Source: Muribaculaceae bacterium | GTDB lineage: Bacteria > Bacteroidota > Bacteroidia > Bacteroidales > Muribaculaceae | Length of the DNA stretch: 22,653 nt | NCBI GenBank assembly: GCA_021443235.1 | Contig: JABUUJ010000003.1 | Coordinates: forward strand, 31,387 to 54,039 | Reading direction: 5' to 3' | Shown: positions 13,254-20,344 of the stretch, piece by piece | Position numbering within the stretch: the first letter of the stretch is position 1 | Layout: every line of letters starts with the position of its first letter | Program-made: the position numbers and the translations under genes | The notes under the pieces: generated by a model | Databases searched by the model: none | What the model saw: only the letters and a program-made list of their open reading frames with translations | Told to the model about the DNA's origin: nothing

Positions 13254-13795
13254 TGAGTACAACGCTGAAAAAACAATATGACGAGAAAATCGCTCCCGAA
13301 CTCATGAAGCAGTTCAACTACAGCTCGTCAATGCAAATACCCCGTCTCGTCAAGATCGTCCTCAACGAGGGCCTCGGCGACGCCACACAAGACAAGAAAA
13401 TCATCGACACCGCCATCAACGAGCTCACCACCATCACTGGTCAGAAGGCCGTTATGACTCTGTCAAAGAAAGACATCTCTAACTTCAAGGTGCGCAAGAA
13501 AATGCCTATCGGTGCACGCGTCACTCTGCGCCGCGACCGCATGTATGAGTTCATGGAGCGCTTCATCCGCATCGCGCTGCCTCGCATCCGCGACTTCAAG
13601 GGTATCCCAGGCAAGCTCGACGGACGCGGTAACTACACCGTGGGCGTGACCGAGCAAATCATCTTCCCCGAGATCAACATCGACTCGGTTAACAAGATGC
13701 AGGGCATGAACATCACTTTCGTCACCACCGCCAAGACCGACGAGGAGGGCTACGCTCTGCTCAAGGCCTTCGGACTTCCGTTTAACAACAAATAA
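13253..13795 (+). CDS. rplE: 50S ribosomal protein L5 (uL5)
   Basis: L5 binds 5S rRNA and contacts the P-site tRNA elbow in the central protuberance. The 180-residue sequence contains IPRLVKIVLNEGLGDA, GQKAVMTLSKKDISNFKVRK and the LPRIRDFKGI and GRGNYTVGVTEQIIFPE strings of the family. It starts within the rplX stop (TAATG). In E. coli the S8 repressor site spans this junction; no such hairpin is evident here. Confidence 0.98.
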   Translation: MSTTLKKQYDEKIAPELMKQFNYSSSMQIPRLVKIVLNEGLGDATQDKKIIDTAINELTTITGQKAVMTLSKKDISNFKVRKKMPIGARVTLRRDRMYEFMERFIRIALPRIRDFKGIPGKLDGRGNYTVGVTEQIIFPEINIDSVNKMQGMNITFVTTAKTDEEGYALLKAFGLPFNNK

Positions 13796-13812
13796 TTAAA
13801 AACGTTTAGTTT

Positions 13813-14115
13813 ATGGCAAAAGAATCAATGAAGGCTCGCGAGGTAAAACGCGCTCGTCTCGTGGCTAAGTACGCCCAGAAACGCGCCGCCCTCAAGAAGA
13901 TCGTCAACACAAGCGACGACCCCGTTGAGGCCTACGAGGCTGCCCGCAAGCTCCAGGCTCTTCCCAAAAACGCCTGTCCCATCCGCGTGCACAACCGCTG
14001 CAAGCTCTCGGGACGTCCCAAGGGCTACATGCGCCAGTTCGGCATCTCTCGCATCGACTTCCGCGAGATGGCTTCGGCTGGCCTCATCCCCGGCGTGAAG
14101 AAAGCAAGCTGGTAA
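13813..14115 (+). CDS. rpsN: 30S ribosomal protein S14 (uS14), zinc-free type
   Basis: S14 is a head protein beside S3 and S10. The 100-residue product is the long form, like E. coli S14. The region that would carry two CxxC pairs in the zinc-binding short form reads NACPIRVHNRCKLSGRPKGY, with only two cysteines, so it should not bind zinc. The C-terminal GISRIDFREMASAG and IPGVKKASW are typical. A 101-base spacer with a hairpin follows before rpsH. Confidence 0.97.
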   Translation: MAKESMKAREVKRARLVAKYAQKRAALKKIVNTSDDPVEAYEAARKLQALPKNACPIRVHNRCKLSGRPKGYMRQFGISRIDFREMASAGLIPGVKKASW

Positions 14116-14162
14116 TTCAACCCAATATCGAGATTTTTTAAATTTTCAAGTATTAAATATTG

Positions 14163-14194
14163 TTCGGACTCAACACCGTGTCATGAGTTCCGAA
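14163..14194 (+). promoter_or_regulatory. Hairpin in the rpsN-rpsH spacer, candidate S8 feedback site
   Basis: TTCGGACTCA (14163-14172) pairs with TGAGTTCCGAA (14184-14194) over ten pairs with one bulged T. The inner ACA/TGT (14173-14175 and 14179-14181) can extend the stem. It lies just ahead of rpsH, whose product S8 is the known spc-operon repressor in E. coli. No T-run follows, so it is unlikely to be a terminator. The link to S8 is positional inference. Confidence 0.45.
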
Positions 14195-14216
14195 TCAATT
14201 TAAAACAAAAACAAAA

Positions 14217-14615
14217 ATGACTGATCCAATTGCAGATTATTTGACAAGATTGAGGAATGCGATCAAGGCACAGCACCGTGTCGTTGAAATCCCTTCTTCG
14301 AAACTCAAGAGAGAGATCACCAAGATCCTCTTTGACCAAGGCTACATCCTCAACTACAAGTTTGTAGAAGGTGAAACCCCATCAGGAACCATCAAAATCG
14401 CGCTCAAGTACGACGCCGTCGACAAGGTCAACGCCATCAAGTGCCTCACCCGCGTCTCGCGTCCAGGCCTTCGCCAGTACACCGGCTACAAAGACATGCC
14501 CCGAGTGCTCAATGGTTTAGGTATTGCCATCCTCTCAACCTCTAAGGGCGTTATGACCAACAAGGAGGCTAAGGCCCAGAAGGTGGGTGGCGAAGTTTTG
14601 TGTTACGTTTATTAA
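14217..14615 (+). CDS. rpsH: 30S ribosomal protein S8 (uS8)
   Basis: S8 binds helix 21 of 16S rRNA and organises the central domain; in E. coli it also represses spc operon translation. The 132 residues begin MTDPIADYLTRLRNAIKA and include SRPGLRQYTGYKDMPRV and the C-terminal GLGIAILSTSKGVMTNKEA, the rRNA-binding part. Length is standard. It follows an unusually long spacer and an A-rich start region. Confidence 0.98.
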   Translation: MTDPIADYLTRLRNAIKAQHRVVEIPSSKLKREITKILFDQGYILNYKFVEGETPSGTIKIALKYDAVDKVNAIKCLTRVSRPGLRQYTGYKDMPRVLNGLGIAILSTSKGVMTNKEAKAQKVGGEVLCYVY

Positions 14616-14618
14616 TTA

Positions 14619-14624
14619 AGGAGG
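14619..14624 (+). promoter_or_regulatory. Strong Shine-Dalgarno sequence of rplF
   Basis: AGGAGG within AAGGAGGG, seven bases before the ATG at 14632 and just after the rpsH stop. It is one of only two near-perfect ribosome binding sites in the operon. Confidence 0.8.
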
Positions 14625-14631
14625 GAACATT

Positions 14632-15186
14632 ATGTCAAGAATAGGTAAATTACCCATCGTGTTACCCGCCGGCGTAACATTTGAGAACAAAGACAACGTG
14701 ATCACTGTAAAGGGCCCAAAAGGCGAGCTCAAGCAGTCTATCAACCCCAATATCAAGGTTGAGGTAGAAGGTAACGAAATCAAGGTCACCCGACCCAACG
14801 ATGAGCGCGAGTCGCGCGCACAGCACGGACTCTACCGCGCCCTCATCAACAACATGGTCATCGGCGTAAGCCAGGGCTTCAAGAAGGAGCTCGAGATCGT
14901 GGGCGTCGGTTACCGCGCAACAAGCCAAGGACAAGTCCTGGAGCTCGCGCTCGGTTTCTCACACGCTATCTACTTGAAAATGCCCCCCGAGGTTAAGCTC
15001 GAGGCCAAGAGTGAGCGCAACAAAAACCCGCTCATCACTCTCGAATCATGCGACAAGCAGCTCCTGGGACAGATTTGCGCCAAGATCCGCTCTTTCCGCA
15101 AGCCTGAACCTTACAAGGGCAAGGGTGTTAAGTTCGTTGGCGAGGTTATTCGCCGCAAGTCTGGTAAATCGGCTGCAGCCAAATAA
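14632..15186 (+). CDS. rplF: 50S ribosomal protein L6 (uL6)
   Basis: L6 lies near the GTPase-associated centre and the sarcin-ricin loop. The 184-residue product has two similar halves, with SRIGKLPIVLPAGV at the start and the C-terminal PEPYKGKGVKFVGEVIRRK segment that is diagnostic. Unlike most genes around it, it has a strong Shine-Dalgarno sequence. rplR begins 13 bases after its stop. Confidence 0.98.
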   Translation: MSRIGKLPIVLPAGVTFENKDNVITVKGPKGELKQSINPNIKVEVEGNEIKVTRPNDERESRAQHGLYRALINNMVIGVSQGFKKELEIVGVGYRATSQGQVLELALGFSHAIYLKMPPEVKLEAKSERNKNPLITLESCDKQLLGQICAKIRSFRKPEPYKGKGVKFVGEVIRRKSGKSAAAK

Positions 15187-15199
15187 TAAGTAGAACATC

Positions 15200-15541
15200 A
15201 TGATATCTAAAGTAGAAAGACGTAATAAAATCAAAAGACGCATCCGTGGTCGCATCAGCGGCACTCCCGAGCGTCCCCGCTTGTGTGTCTTTAGAAGCAA
15301 TAAGCAAATTTATGCCCAGGTCATCGACGACCTCGCCGGCAACACACTCGTCTCGGCCTCTTCTAAGGGCATCGACGAGGGAACTAAAAGTGAAATCGCT
15401 GAGAAGGTGGGCGAGCTCATCGCCAAGAAGGCCATCGAGGCTGGCATCAGCACTGTAGTCTTCGACCGCAACGGTTTCCTGTTCCATGGCAGAATTAAAT
15501 CATTGGCTGACGGCGCTCGTAAAGGCGGACTTAAATTTTAA
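15200..15541 (+). CDS. rplR: 50S ribosomal protein L18 (uL18)
   Basis: L18 binds 5S rRNA together with L5 in the central protuberance. The 113 residues show a basic N-terminus (KVERRNKIKRRIRGRISG), RPRLCVFRSNKQIYAQVIDD and the C-terminal FDRNGFLFHGRIKSLADGAR typical of the family. It is in the conserved rplF-rplR-rpsE order with an eight-base gap to rpsE. Confidence 0.97.
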   Translation: MISKVERRNKIKRRIRGRISGTPERPRLCVFRSNKQIYAQVIDDLAGNTLVSASSKGIDEGTKSEIAEKVGELIAKKAIEAGISTVVFDRNGFLFHGRIKSLADGARKGGLKF

Positions 15542-15549
15542 TAACAATC

Positions 15550-16068
15550 ATGGTAAAGAAAAATAACAGAGTTAAAATAACCAGCGAGACCGAGCTCAAA
15601 GAGCGTCTCGTTGCCATTAACCGTACTACCAAGGTGACCAAGGGTGGTCGCACCTTCACCTTCGCCGCTATCGTAGTAGTGGGCGACGGCAACGGTATTA
15701 TCGGATACGGCCTCGGTAAGGCTAACGAGGTGACCACTGCCATCTCTAAGGGCGTTGAGGTCGCCAAGAAAAACCTCGTCAAGGTTCCCGTTCACAACGG
15801 CACTATTCCTCACGAGCAGGTCGCCAAGTTCGGCGGCTCGCGCGTCATCATGATGCCCGCAACTCCCGGTACCGGCGTGAAGGCCGGTGGTGCGATGCGT
15901 GCCGTCTTTGAGAGCATCGGCGTTACCGACGTGATCTGTAAGTCTAAGGGCTCTTCCAACCCCCACAACCTCGTCAAGGCTACCATCGCAGGTCTACTCG
16001 AAATGCGCAGCCCTCTTGAGGTGGCTCACTATCGCGGCGTAACTCTTGACAAAGTGTTTAACGGTTAA
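15550..16068 (+). CDS. rpsE: 30S ribosomal protein S5 (uS5)
   Basis: S5 is at the mRNA entry tunnel and influences fidelity and spectinomycin response. The 172-residue protein has the S5 double-stranded-RNA-binding-like N-terminal domain with the loop VTKGGRTFTF and IVVVGDGNGIIGYGLGKA, and the C-terminal domain with GTGVKAGGAMRAVFE. No lesion is seen in the loop where spectinomycin resistance changes fall. Length is normal. Confidence 0.98.
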   Translation: MVKKNNRVKITSETELKERLVAINRTTKVTKGGRTFTFAAIVVVGDGNGIIGYGLGKANEVTTAISKGVEVAKKNLVKVPVHNGTIPHEQVAKFGGSRVIMMPATPGTGVKAGGAMRAVFESIGVTDVICKSKGSSNPHNLVKATIAGLLEMRSPLEVAHYRGVTLDKVFNG

Positions 16069-16086
16069 TAATAACGACAAGTAATT

Positions 16087-16272
16087 ATGGCTAAGATACA
16101 AATCAAGCAAGTTAAGTCTCGCATCAACCGCCCCGAGCGACAGAAAAGAACTCTCGACGCTCTGGGACTGCACAAAATGAATCAAGTAGTGGAGCACAAC
16201 GACACTCCCGAAATCTTGGGTATGGTTAACGCTGTTCGCCACCTGGTAACTGTTACCAAAGTTGACGAATAA
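16087..16272 (+). CDS. rpmD: 50S ribosomal protein L30 (uL30)
   Basis: L30 is a small 23S rRNA-binding protein of bacteria. The 61 residues read as a complete family member: KIQIKQVKSRINRPERQK at the start, TLDALGLHKMNQVVEHND in the middle and a C-terminal helix ending GMVNAVRHLV. It sits between rpsE and rplO as in most bacteria that keep it. Confidence 0.96.
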   Translation: MAKIQIKQVKSRINRPERQKRTLDALGLHKMNQVVEHNDTPEILGMVNAVRHLVTVTKVDE

Positions 16273-16293
16273 TTAAAAAATCGATTTAAGAAT

Positions 16294-16740
16294 ATGGAAC
16301 TACATAATTTACAACCCGCTGTCGGTTCAAATAAGAAGAAACGTCGCATCGGTCGTGGTCCCGGCTCTGGCAAGGGCGGTACTTCAACTCGTGGTCACAA
16401 GGGTGCCAAGTCGCGCTCGGGCTACAAAAACAAGGTTGGTTTTGAAGGTGGTCAGATGCCTCTGCAGCGCCGCCTTCCCAAATCGGGATTCAAAAACATC
16501 AACCGCGTTGAGTACAAGGCTATCAACATCGCCGTCATCGAGGCTATCGCCGAGCAGAACAACCTCACCAAGGTCACTATCGCCGACCTCATGCAAGCTG
16601 GTATGGTTCGCAAGGGCCAGCTCGTGAAAATACTTGGCATGGGCGCTATCACACGCGCCATCGAGGTTGAGGCCAACGCATTCTCAAAGTCAGCCGAGGC
16701 TGCCATCACAGCAGCTGGTGGTTCAATTGCTAAAGTTTAA
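16294..16740 (+). CDS. rplO: 50S ribosomal protein L15 (uL15)
   Basis: L15 is a late 50S assembly protein with a long glycine-rich N-terminal extension threading the subunit. The 148 residues include that extension (RIGRGPGSGKGGTSTRGHKG at 20-39), GFEGGQMPLQRRLPKSGF and the globular C-terminus. secY follows after only five bases, so expression of the translocon pore is tied to ribosomal protein synthesis. Confidence 0.97.
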   Translation: MELHNLQPAVGSNKKKRRIGRGPGSGKGGTSTRGHKGAKSRSGYKNKVGFEGGQMPLQRRLPKSGFKNINRVEYKAINIAVIEAIAEQNNLTKVTIADLMQAGMVRKGQLVKILGMGAITRAIEVEANAFSKSAEAAITAAGGSIAKV

Positions 16741-16745
16741 TTCTG

Positions 16746-18083
16746 ATGAAGTTTATCCAAACAATTAAGAACATCTGGAAAATTGAAGACTTGCGCCAGC
16801 GCCTGCTCACCACGTTCTTCTTCATCCTCATCTATCGCATAGGATGTTTCGTCGTGCTGCCAGGTATCAGCCCTCAAGACCTTGAGGCAATGCGCAATTT
16901 CACTAACAGCGGACTGATGCAGCTCCTCGATATGTTCTCGGGTGGCGCTTTCTCTCAGGCTTCAATTTTCGCGCTGGGTATCATGCCCTACATCACCGCC
17001 TCTATCGTTATCCAGCTCATGGGTATGGTGCTGCCTCAGTTCCAAAAGATGCAGCGCGAGGGCGAGAGCGGACGCATGAAGCTCAACCAGTATACCCGCT
17101 ACCTCACAGTGGCCATCCTGCTCGTGCAGGCTCCCGCCTACCTTGTTAACCTCCAGTATCAGGTTAACGCAGCCGGCGGTCACGCACACATCGGCTTCTG
17201 GATGATGCTCTACCTCTCTATCGTGCTCACCGCAGGCGCCATGTTCATCATGTGGCTCGGCGAGAAGATCACCGACAAGGGCATCGGCAACGGTATCTCG
17301 ATGATCATCCTCGTGGGTATCATCGCACGCTTCCCCGGCGCTATCGTTCAGGAGTTCACCAGCCGCCTCAACACAGCACAAGGTGGCCTCGTGATGTTCC
17401 TCGTTGAGATCATCATTCTCTTCGCAGTTCTCGCCGGTGGCATTATGCTCACTCAAGGCACTCGCAAGGTGCCTGTGCAGTATGCCAAGCGCATCGTCGG
17501 CAACCGCCAGTATGGCGGCGCCCGTCAGTACATCCCCCTGAAGGTCAATGCGGCTAACGTGATGCCCATCATCTTCGCACAGGCTCTCATGTTCATCCCC
17601 ATCACACTCGCCGGCTTCGGCGCTCACCAGCAGGAAAGTGGCATCCTTGGCACTATCTCACGCGTTTTCGGTGACATGAACGGGGTTTGGTACAATGTGG
17701 TTTACTTCCTCATGATTGTAGCGTTCACCTACTTCTACACTGCAATCACAGTACAACCCAAGCAAATCGCCGAGAACCTCAAGAAGAACAGCGGCTTTAT
17801 CCCTGGCATCAAGCCCGGTACTAAGACCGCCGACTATATCGACTCTATCATGTCGCGCATCACCTTCCCCGGCTCGCTCTTCCTCGGTGTAGTAGCTATC
17901 CTGCCTGCCTTCGCACGTTACTTTGGCATCAACCAGGCGTTCGCGCAGTTCTTTGGCGGTACTTCGCTGCTCATCCTCGTGGGCGTAGTGCTTGACACTC
18001 TCGCACAGGTCAACAACCACCTCGAGATGCACCACTACGACGGCCTCATGAAGAGCGGTAAGATTAAGGGACGCACCGTCTGA
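16746..18083 (+). CDS. secY: Preprotein translocase subunit SecY
   Basis: SecY is the pore of the Sec translocon in the inner membrane, working with SecE, SecG and SecA. The 445-residue product fits the family length and has about ten hydrophobic segments, near residues 21-38, 71-92, 117-136, 150-172, 182-200, 214-236, 269-290, 315-336, 371-391 and 401-419. Family strings include IMPYITASIVIQLM, GNGISMIILVGI, NVMPIIFAQA and KQIAENLKKNSGFIPGIKPG, the last in the cytoplasmic loop used by SecA and the ribosome. adk, which often follows secY elsewhere, is absent; map comes next. Confidence 0.98.
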   Translation: MKFIQTIKNIWKIEDLRQRLLTTFFFILIYRIGCFVVLPGISPQDLEAMRNFTNSGLMQLLDMFSGGAFSQASIFALGIMPYITASIVIQLMGMVLPQFQKMQREGESGRMKLNQYTRYLTVAILLVQAPAYLVNLQYQVNAAGGHAHIGFWMMLYLSIVLTAGAMFIMWLGEKITDKGIGNGISMIILVGIIARFPGAIVQEFTSRLNTAQGGLVMFLVEIIILFAVLAGGIMLTQGTRKVPVQYAKRIVGNRQYGGARQYIPLKVNAANVMPIIFAQALMFIPITLAGFGAHQQESGILGTISRVFGDMNGVWYNVVYFLMIVAFTYFYTAITVQPKQIAENLKKNSGFIPGIKPGTKTADYIDSIMSRITFPGSLFLGVVAILPAFARYFGINQAFAQFFGGTSLLILVGVVLDTLAQVNNHLEMHHYDGLMKSGKIKGRTV

Positions 18084-18091
18084 TCCTTTTT

Positions 18092-18098
18092 AAGGTGA
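18092..18098 (+). promoter_or_regulatory. Shine-Dalgarno-like AAGGTGA of map
   Basis: AGGTGA, six bases that can pair with the 16S tail, lies nine bases before the map ATG at 18108. It is weaker than the rplW and rplF sites but stands out from the other spacers. Confidence 0.45.
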
Positions 18099-18107
18099 AT
18101 TAAGTAA

Positions 18108-18893
18108 ATGATTTATCTTAAAACCAATGAAGAAATAGAGCTTCTGCGTGAAGCTAACCTTGTAGTAGCCCGCACACTTGGCGAAGTCGCCAAGTGGGTG
18201 GCTCCAGGGGTTACCACTCGCAAGCTCGACCAAATCGCCGAAGAATATATCCGATCACAAGGATGCACCCCAGGATTCAAAGGCCTCTACGGCTTCCCGG
18301 CTTCGCTCTGCATCTCGGTCAACGAGGTTGTGGTGCATGGCATCCCCTCAGGATACGCGCTGCGTGAGGGCGACATCGTCTCTTGCGACTGCGGAGCAGT
18401 GACTCCAGCAGGATTCAACGGCGACTCAACCTACACCTTCTGCGTGGGCGAGGTGACCGACGAGGTGAGAAATCTTCTCGTCACCACCAAGGAATCGCTC
18501 TACGTGGGAATCGAAAAGGCGCTCGTGGGCAACCGCATAGGCGACATCAGCAACGCCATCCAGCAATACTGCGAGAAACGTGGCTACAGCGTCGTGCGCG
18601 AAATGTGCGGGCACGGAGTGGGGAAGAAACTCCACGAAGACCCCGAAGTCCCCAACTACGGACGCCGCGGCACCGGGCCACTCATCAAAAACGGCATGTG
18701 CATCGCAATTGAGCCTATGATCAACCTCGGCAGCCGCAACATCGTCACCGAGCGCGACGGATGGACTACTCGCACCCGCGACCGCAAGCCCAGCGCCCAC
18801 TTCGAGCACAGCATCGCCATCCACGATGGCAAGCCCGACATCCTCTCATCGTTCCAATACGTCAAGGAGGCTTTAGGCGAACGCTTCATTTAA
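18108..18893 (+). CDS. map: Methionine aminopeptidase, type I
   Basis: Removes the initiator methionine from nascent proteins. The 261-residue enzyme has all five metal ligands of the family: Asp94 (CDCG), Asp106 (GDSTYTF), His169 (GHGVGKKLHE), Glu202 (AIEPM) and Glu233 (FEHSIAI). The conserved substrate histidine is His79 (VVVHGIP). There is no N-terminal zinc-finger extension, so it is a type Ia form. It lies between secY and infA, the usual arrangement in lineages lacking adk here. Confidence 0.97.
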   Translation: MIYLKTNEEIELLREANLVVARTLGEVAKWVAPGVTTRKLDQIAEEYIRSQGCTPGFKGLYGFPASLCISVNEVVVHGIPSGYALREGDIVSCDCGAVTPAGFNGDSTYTFCVGEVTDEVRNLLVTTKESLYVGIEKALVGNRIGDISNAIQQYCEKRGYSVVREMCGHGVGKKLHEDPEVPNYGRRGTGPLIKNGMCIAIEPMINLGSRNIVTERDGWTTRTRDRKPSAHFEHSIAIHDGKPDILSSFQYVKEALGERFI

Positions 18894-18938
18894 GGTTTTA
18901 TAATCAATAATTTAAGTCACTTTTACAACAACCAGTTT

Positions 18939-19157
18939 ATGGCTAAACAAAACGCAATAGAATTAGACGGAACCATCGTCGAGTCGCTTTCCAACGCAAT
19001 GTTCCGTGTGGAACTTGAAAACGGCGTGCAAATCATCGCCCACATCAGCGGCAAAATGCGCATGCACTACATCAAGATACTCCCCGGCGACAAGGTGCGC
19101 GTCGAGATGAGCCCCTATGATTTGACCAAAGGAAGAATTTCATTCAGATATAAATAA
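18939..19157 (+). CDS. infA: Translation initiation factor IF-1
   Basis: IF-1 blocks the 30S A site during initiation. The 72-residue OB-fold protein is the standard size, with IELDGTIVESLSNAMFRVEL, the HISGKMRMHYIKILPGDKV core and the C-terminal LTKGRISFRYK. It follows map after 45 bases and precedes rpmJ by 18, the arrangement common in Gram-positives and Bacteroidetes. Confidence 0.98.
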   Translation: MAKQNAIELDGTIVESLSNAMFRVELENGVQIIAHISGKMRMHYIKILPGDKVRVEMSPYDLTKGRISFRYK

Positions 19158-19175
19158 ACATAACAAAATAAGATT

Positions 19176-19292
19176 ATGAAAGTAAGAGCCTCTATCAAGA
19201 AGCGCACGCCTGATTGCAAAATCGTACGTCGCAAGGGTCGCCTGTATCTCATCAACAAGAAGAACCCTAAGTTCAAGGTACGTCAGGGATAA
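19176..19292 (+). CDS. rpmJ: 50S ribosomal protein L36 (bL36), zinc-free type
   Basis: A 38-codon frame starting MKVRASIKKRTPDCK and ending NPKFKVRQG, matching L36, which sits in the 23S rRNA core near the L6 side of the 50S. Zinc-binding L36 has three cysteines and a histidine; here only Cys14 remains, so this is the zinc-independent form. The product is too short for routine reading-frame cut-offs but the match covers the whole protein. A 109-base spacer follows. Confidence 0.95.
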   Translation: MKVRASIKKRTPDCKIVRRKGRLYLINKKNPKFKVRQG

Positions 19293-19317
19293 TTCCTCCC
19301 TAATCGGGCTTGCAACT

Positions 19318-19346
19318 GGTTGAAATCGCATTTTTTGCGGTCAACC
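19318..19346 (+). promoter_or_regulatory. Hairpin in the rpmJ-rpsM spacer
   Basis: GGTTGA (19318-19323) pairs with TCAACC (19341-19346), and after a two-base bulge TCGCA (19326-19330) pairs with TGCGG (19336-19340) around a five-T loop, eleven pairs in all. The downstream strand lacks a T-run, so it is not a standard terminator. It could be an attenuator, an mRNA processing or stability site, or a feedback site for the alpha segment. Confidence 0.45.
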
Positions 19347-19371
19347 TTACCTCAATTTCAATTAATTTGAT

Positions 19372-19379
19372 TAATTTTG
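19372..19379 (+). promoter_or_regulatory. -7 box candidate before rpsM
   Basis: TAATTTTG fits TAnnTTTG and lies 22 bases before the rpsM ATG. No convincing -33 TTTG is found 19-21 bases upstream. The surrounding sequence is AT-rich, so chance occurrence is possible. If real, it would let the rpsM-rplQ segment be transcribed separately. Confidence 0.3.
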
Positions 19380-19401
19380 CACAAAATTTTAAAAATATAA
19401 T

Positions 19402-19782
19402 ATGGCAGTACGTATTGTCGGAGTAGATTTACCCCAAAACAAACGCGGCGTGATCGCCCTCACCTACATTTACGGTATAGGACGCAGCAGCGCAGCAACC
19501 ATCCTTGCTAAAGCCGGTGTCAGCGAAGACACCAAGGTCAAGGATTGGACCGACGCCGAGGCAGCTAAGGTGCGCGAGGTGATCGGTAACGATTTCAAGG
19601 TCGAAGGTGACCTTCGTTCAGAAATCCAGATGAATATCAAGCGACTGATGGACATCGGTTGCTACCGCGGTATTCGTCACCGCAACGGGCTCCCCGTGCG
19701 CGGACAGAGCACCAAGAACAACGCTCGCACTCGCAAGGGGCGCAAGAAAACAGTTGCAAACAAGAAGAAAGCTACTAAATAA
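19402..19782 (+). CDS. rpsM: 30S ribosomal protein S13 (uS13)
   Basis: S13 forms head-to-50S bridges and touches P-site tRNA through its C-terminal tail. The 126 residues include AVRIVGVDLPQNKRGVIAL, a helical middle, and GCYRGIRHRNGLPVRGQSTK, followed by a lysine-rich tail (GRKKTVANKKKATK). It opens the alpha segment; rpsK begins nine bases after the stop. Confidence 0.98.
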   Translation: MAVRIVGVDLPQNKRGVIALTYIYGIGRSSAATILAKAGVSEDTKVKDWTDAEAAKVREVIGNDFKVEGDLRSEIQMNIKRLMDIGCYRGIRHRNGLPVRGQSTKNNARTRKGRKKTVANKKKATK

Positions 19783-19791
19783 TAATTAAGT

Positions 19792-20181
19792 ATGGCAAAA
19801 AAGACAGTCGCAGCAAAGAAGAGAGTTGTTAAGGTTGACGGTGTAGGTCAGCTTCACGTGCATTCTTCTTTCAACAACATCATTGTGTGCCTCGCCAACG
19901 GTGAGGGACAGGTAATTTCATGGTCTTCAGCCGGTAAAATGGGCTTCCGCGGGTCAAAAAAGAATACACCCTACGCAGCTCAGATGGCCGCACAAGACTG
20001 TGCAAAGGTTGCTTTAGACCTCGGCCTGCGCAAGGTCAAGGCCTATGTAAAAGGTCCAGGCAATGGACGTGAGTCAGCTATCCGCACCATCCATGGCGCA
20101 GGCATCGCAGTAACCGAAATCATCGACGTTACTCCGCTTCCTCACAACGGTTGCCGCCCCCCCAAGAGAAGAAGAGTGTGA
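19792..20181 (+). CDS. rpsK: 30S ribosomal protein S11 (uS11)
   Basis: S11 is on the platform next to the E site and the Shine-Dalgarno helix. The 129-residue product has the family strings SSFNNIIVCLANGEGQVISW, GPGNGRESAIRTIHGAG and the C-terminal TPLPHNGCRPPKRRRV. The basic N-terminus of about 15 residues is usual. It ends in TGA and is followed by a 163-base structured spacer before rpsD. Confidence 0.98.
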   Translation: MAKKTVAAKKRVVKVDGVGQLHVHSSFNNIIVCLANGEGQVISWSSAGKMGFRGSKKNTPYAAQMAAQDCAKVALDLGLRKVKAYVKGPGNGRESAIRTIHGAGIAVTEIIDVTPLPHNGCRPPKRRRV

Positions 20182-20194
20182 TATTTTGGCTTTT

Positions 20195-20316
20195 ATTACA
20201 TCAACCTAACTCTTGTAATTATTCACATTTTTATTTTTCGCGAATCTCCTAACAGTGATTGGATTGCAATCTACAACAACCTCTCTGCAATCGCGGCTGC
20301 ACTGTGGTGATTCCAC
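20195..20316 (+). promoter_or_regulatory. Structured rpsD leader, candidate S4 feedback site
   Basis: Three elements are visible. ATTACA (20195-20200) pairs with TGTAAT (20214-20219). ACAGTG (20252-20257) and GATTGCA (20262-20268) pair with CACTGT (20300-20305) and TGCAATC (20286-20292) as a nested, interrupted stem. GTGG (20304-20307) pairs with CCAC (20313-20316), sharing two bases with the nested stem, so the two may be alternatives. S4 is an autoregulator in E. coli and Bacillus; the link here is by position. Confidence 0.45.
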
Positions 20317-20344
20317 AACAAAACTTTAATTATTTAGAAACAAA

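Noticed and set aside
16962..17627. A 221-codon leftward frame rich in His/Glu/Asp opposite secY
   Set aside because: The acidic and histidine-rich composition is the reverse complement of hydrophobic SecY codons, not a metal-binding protein.
19318..19346. rpmJ-rpsM hairpin as an intrinsic terminator ending the spc segment
   Set aside because: There is no T-run after the stem; the T5 is inside the loop.
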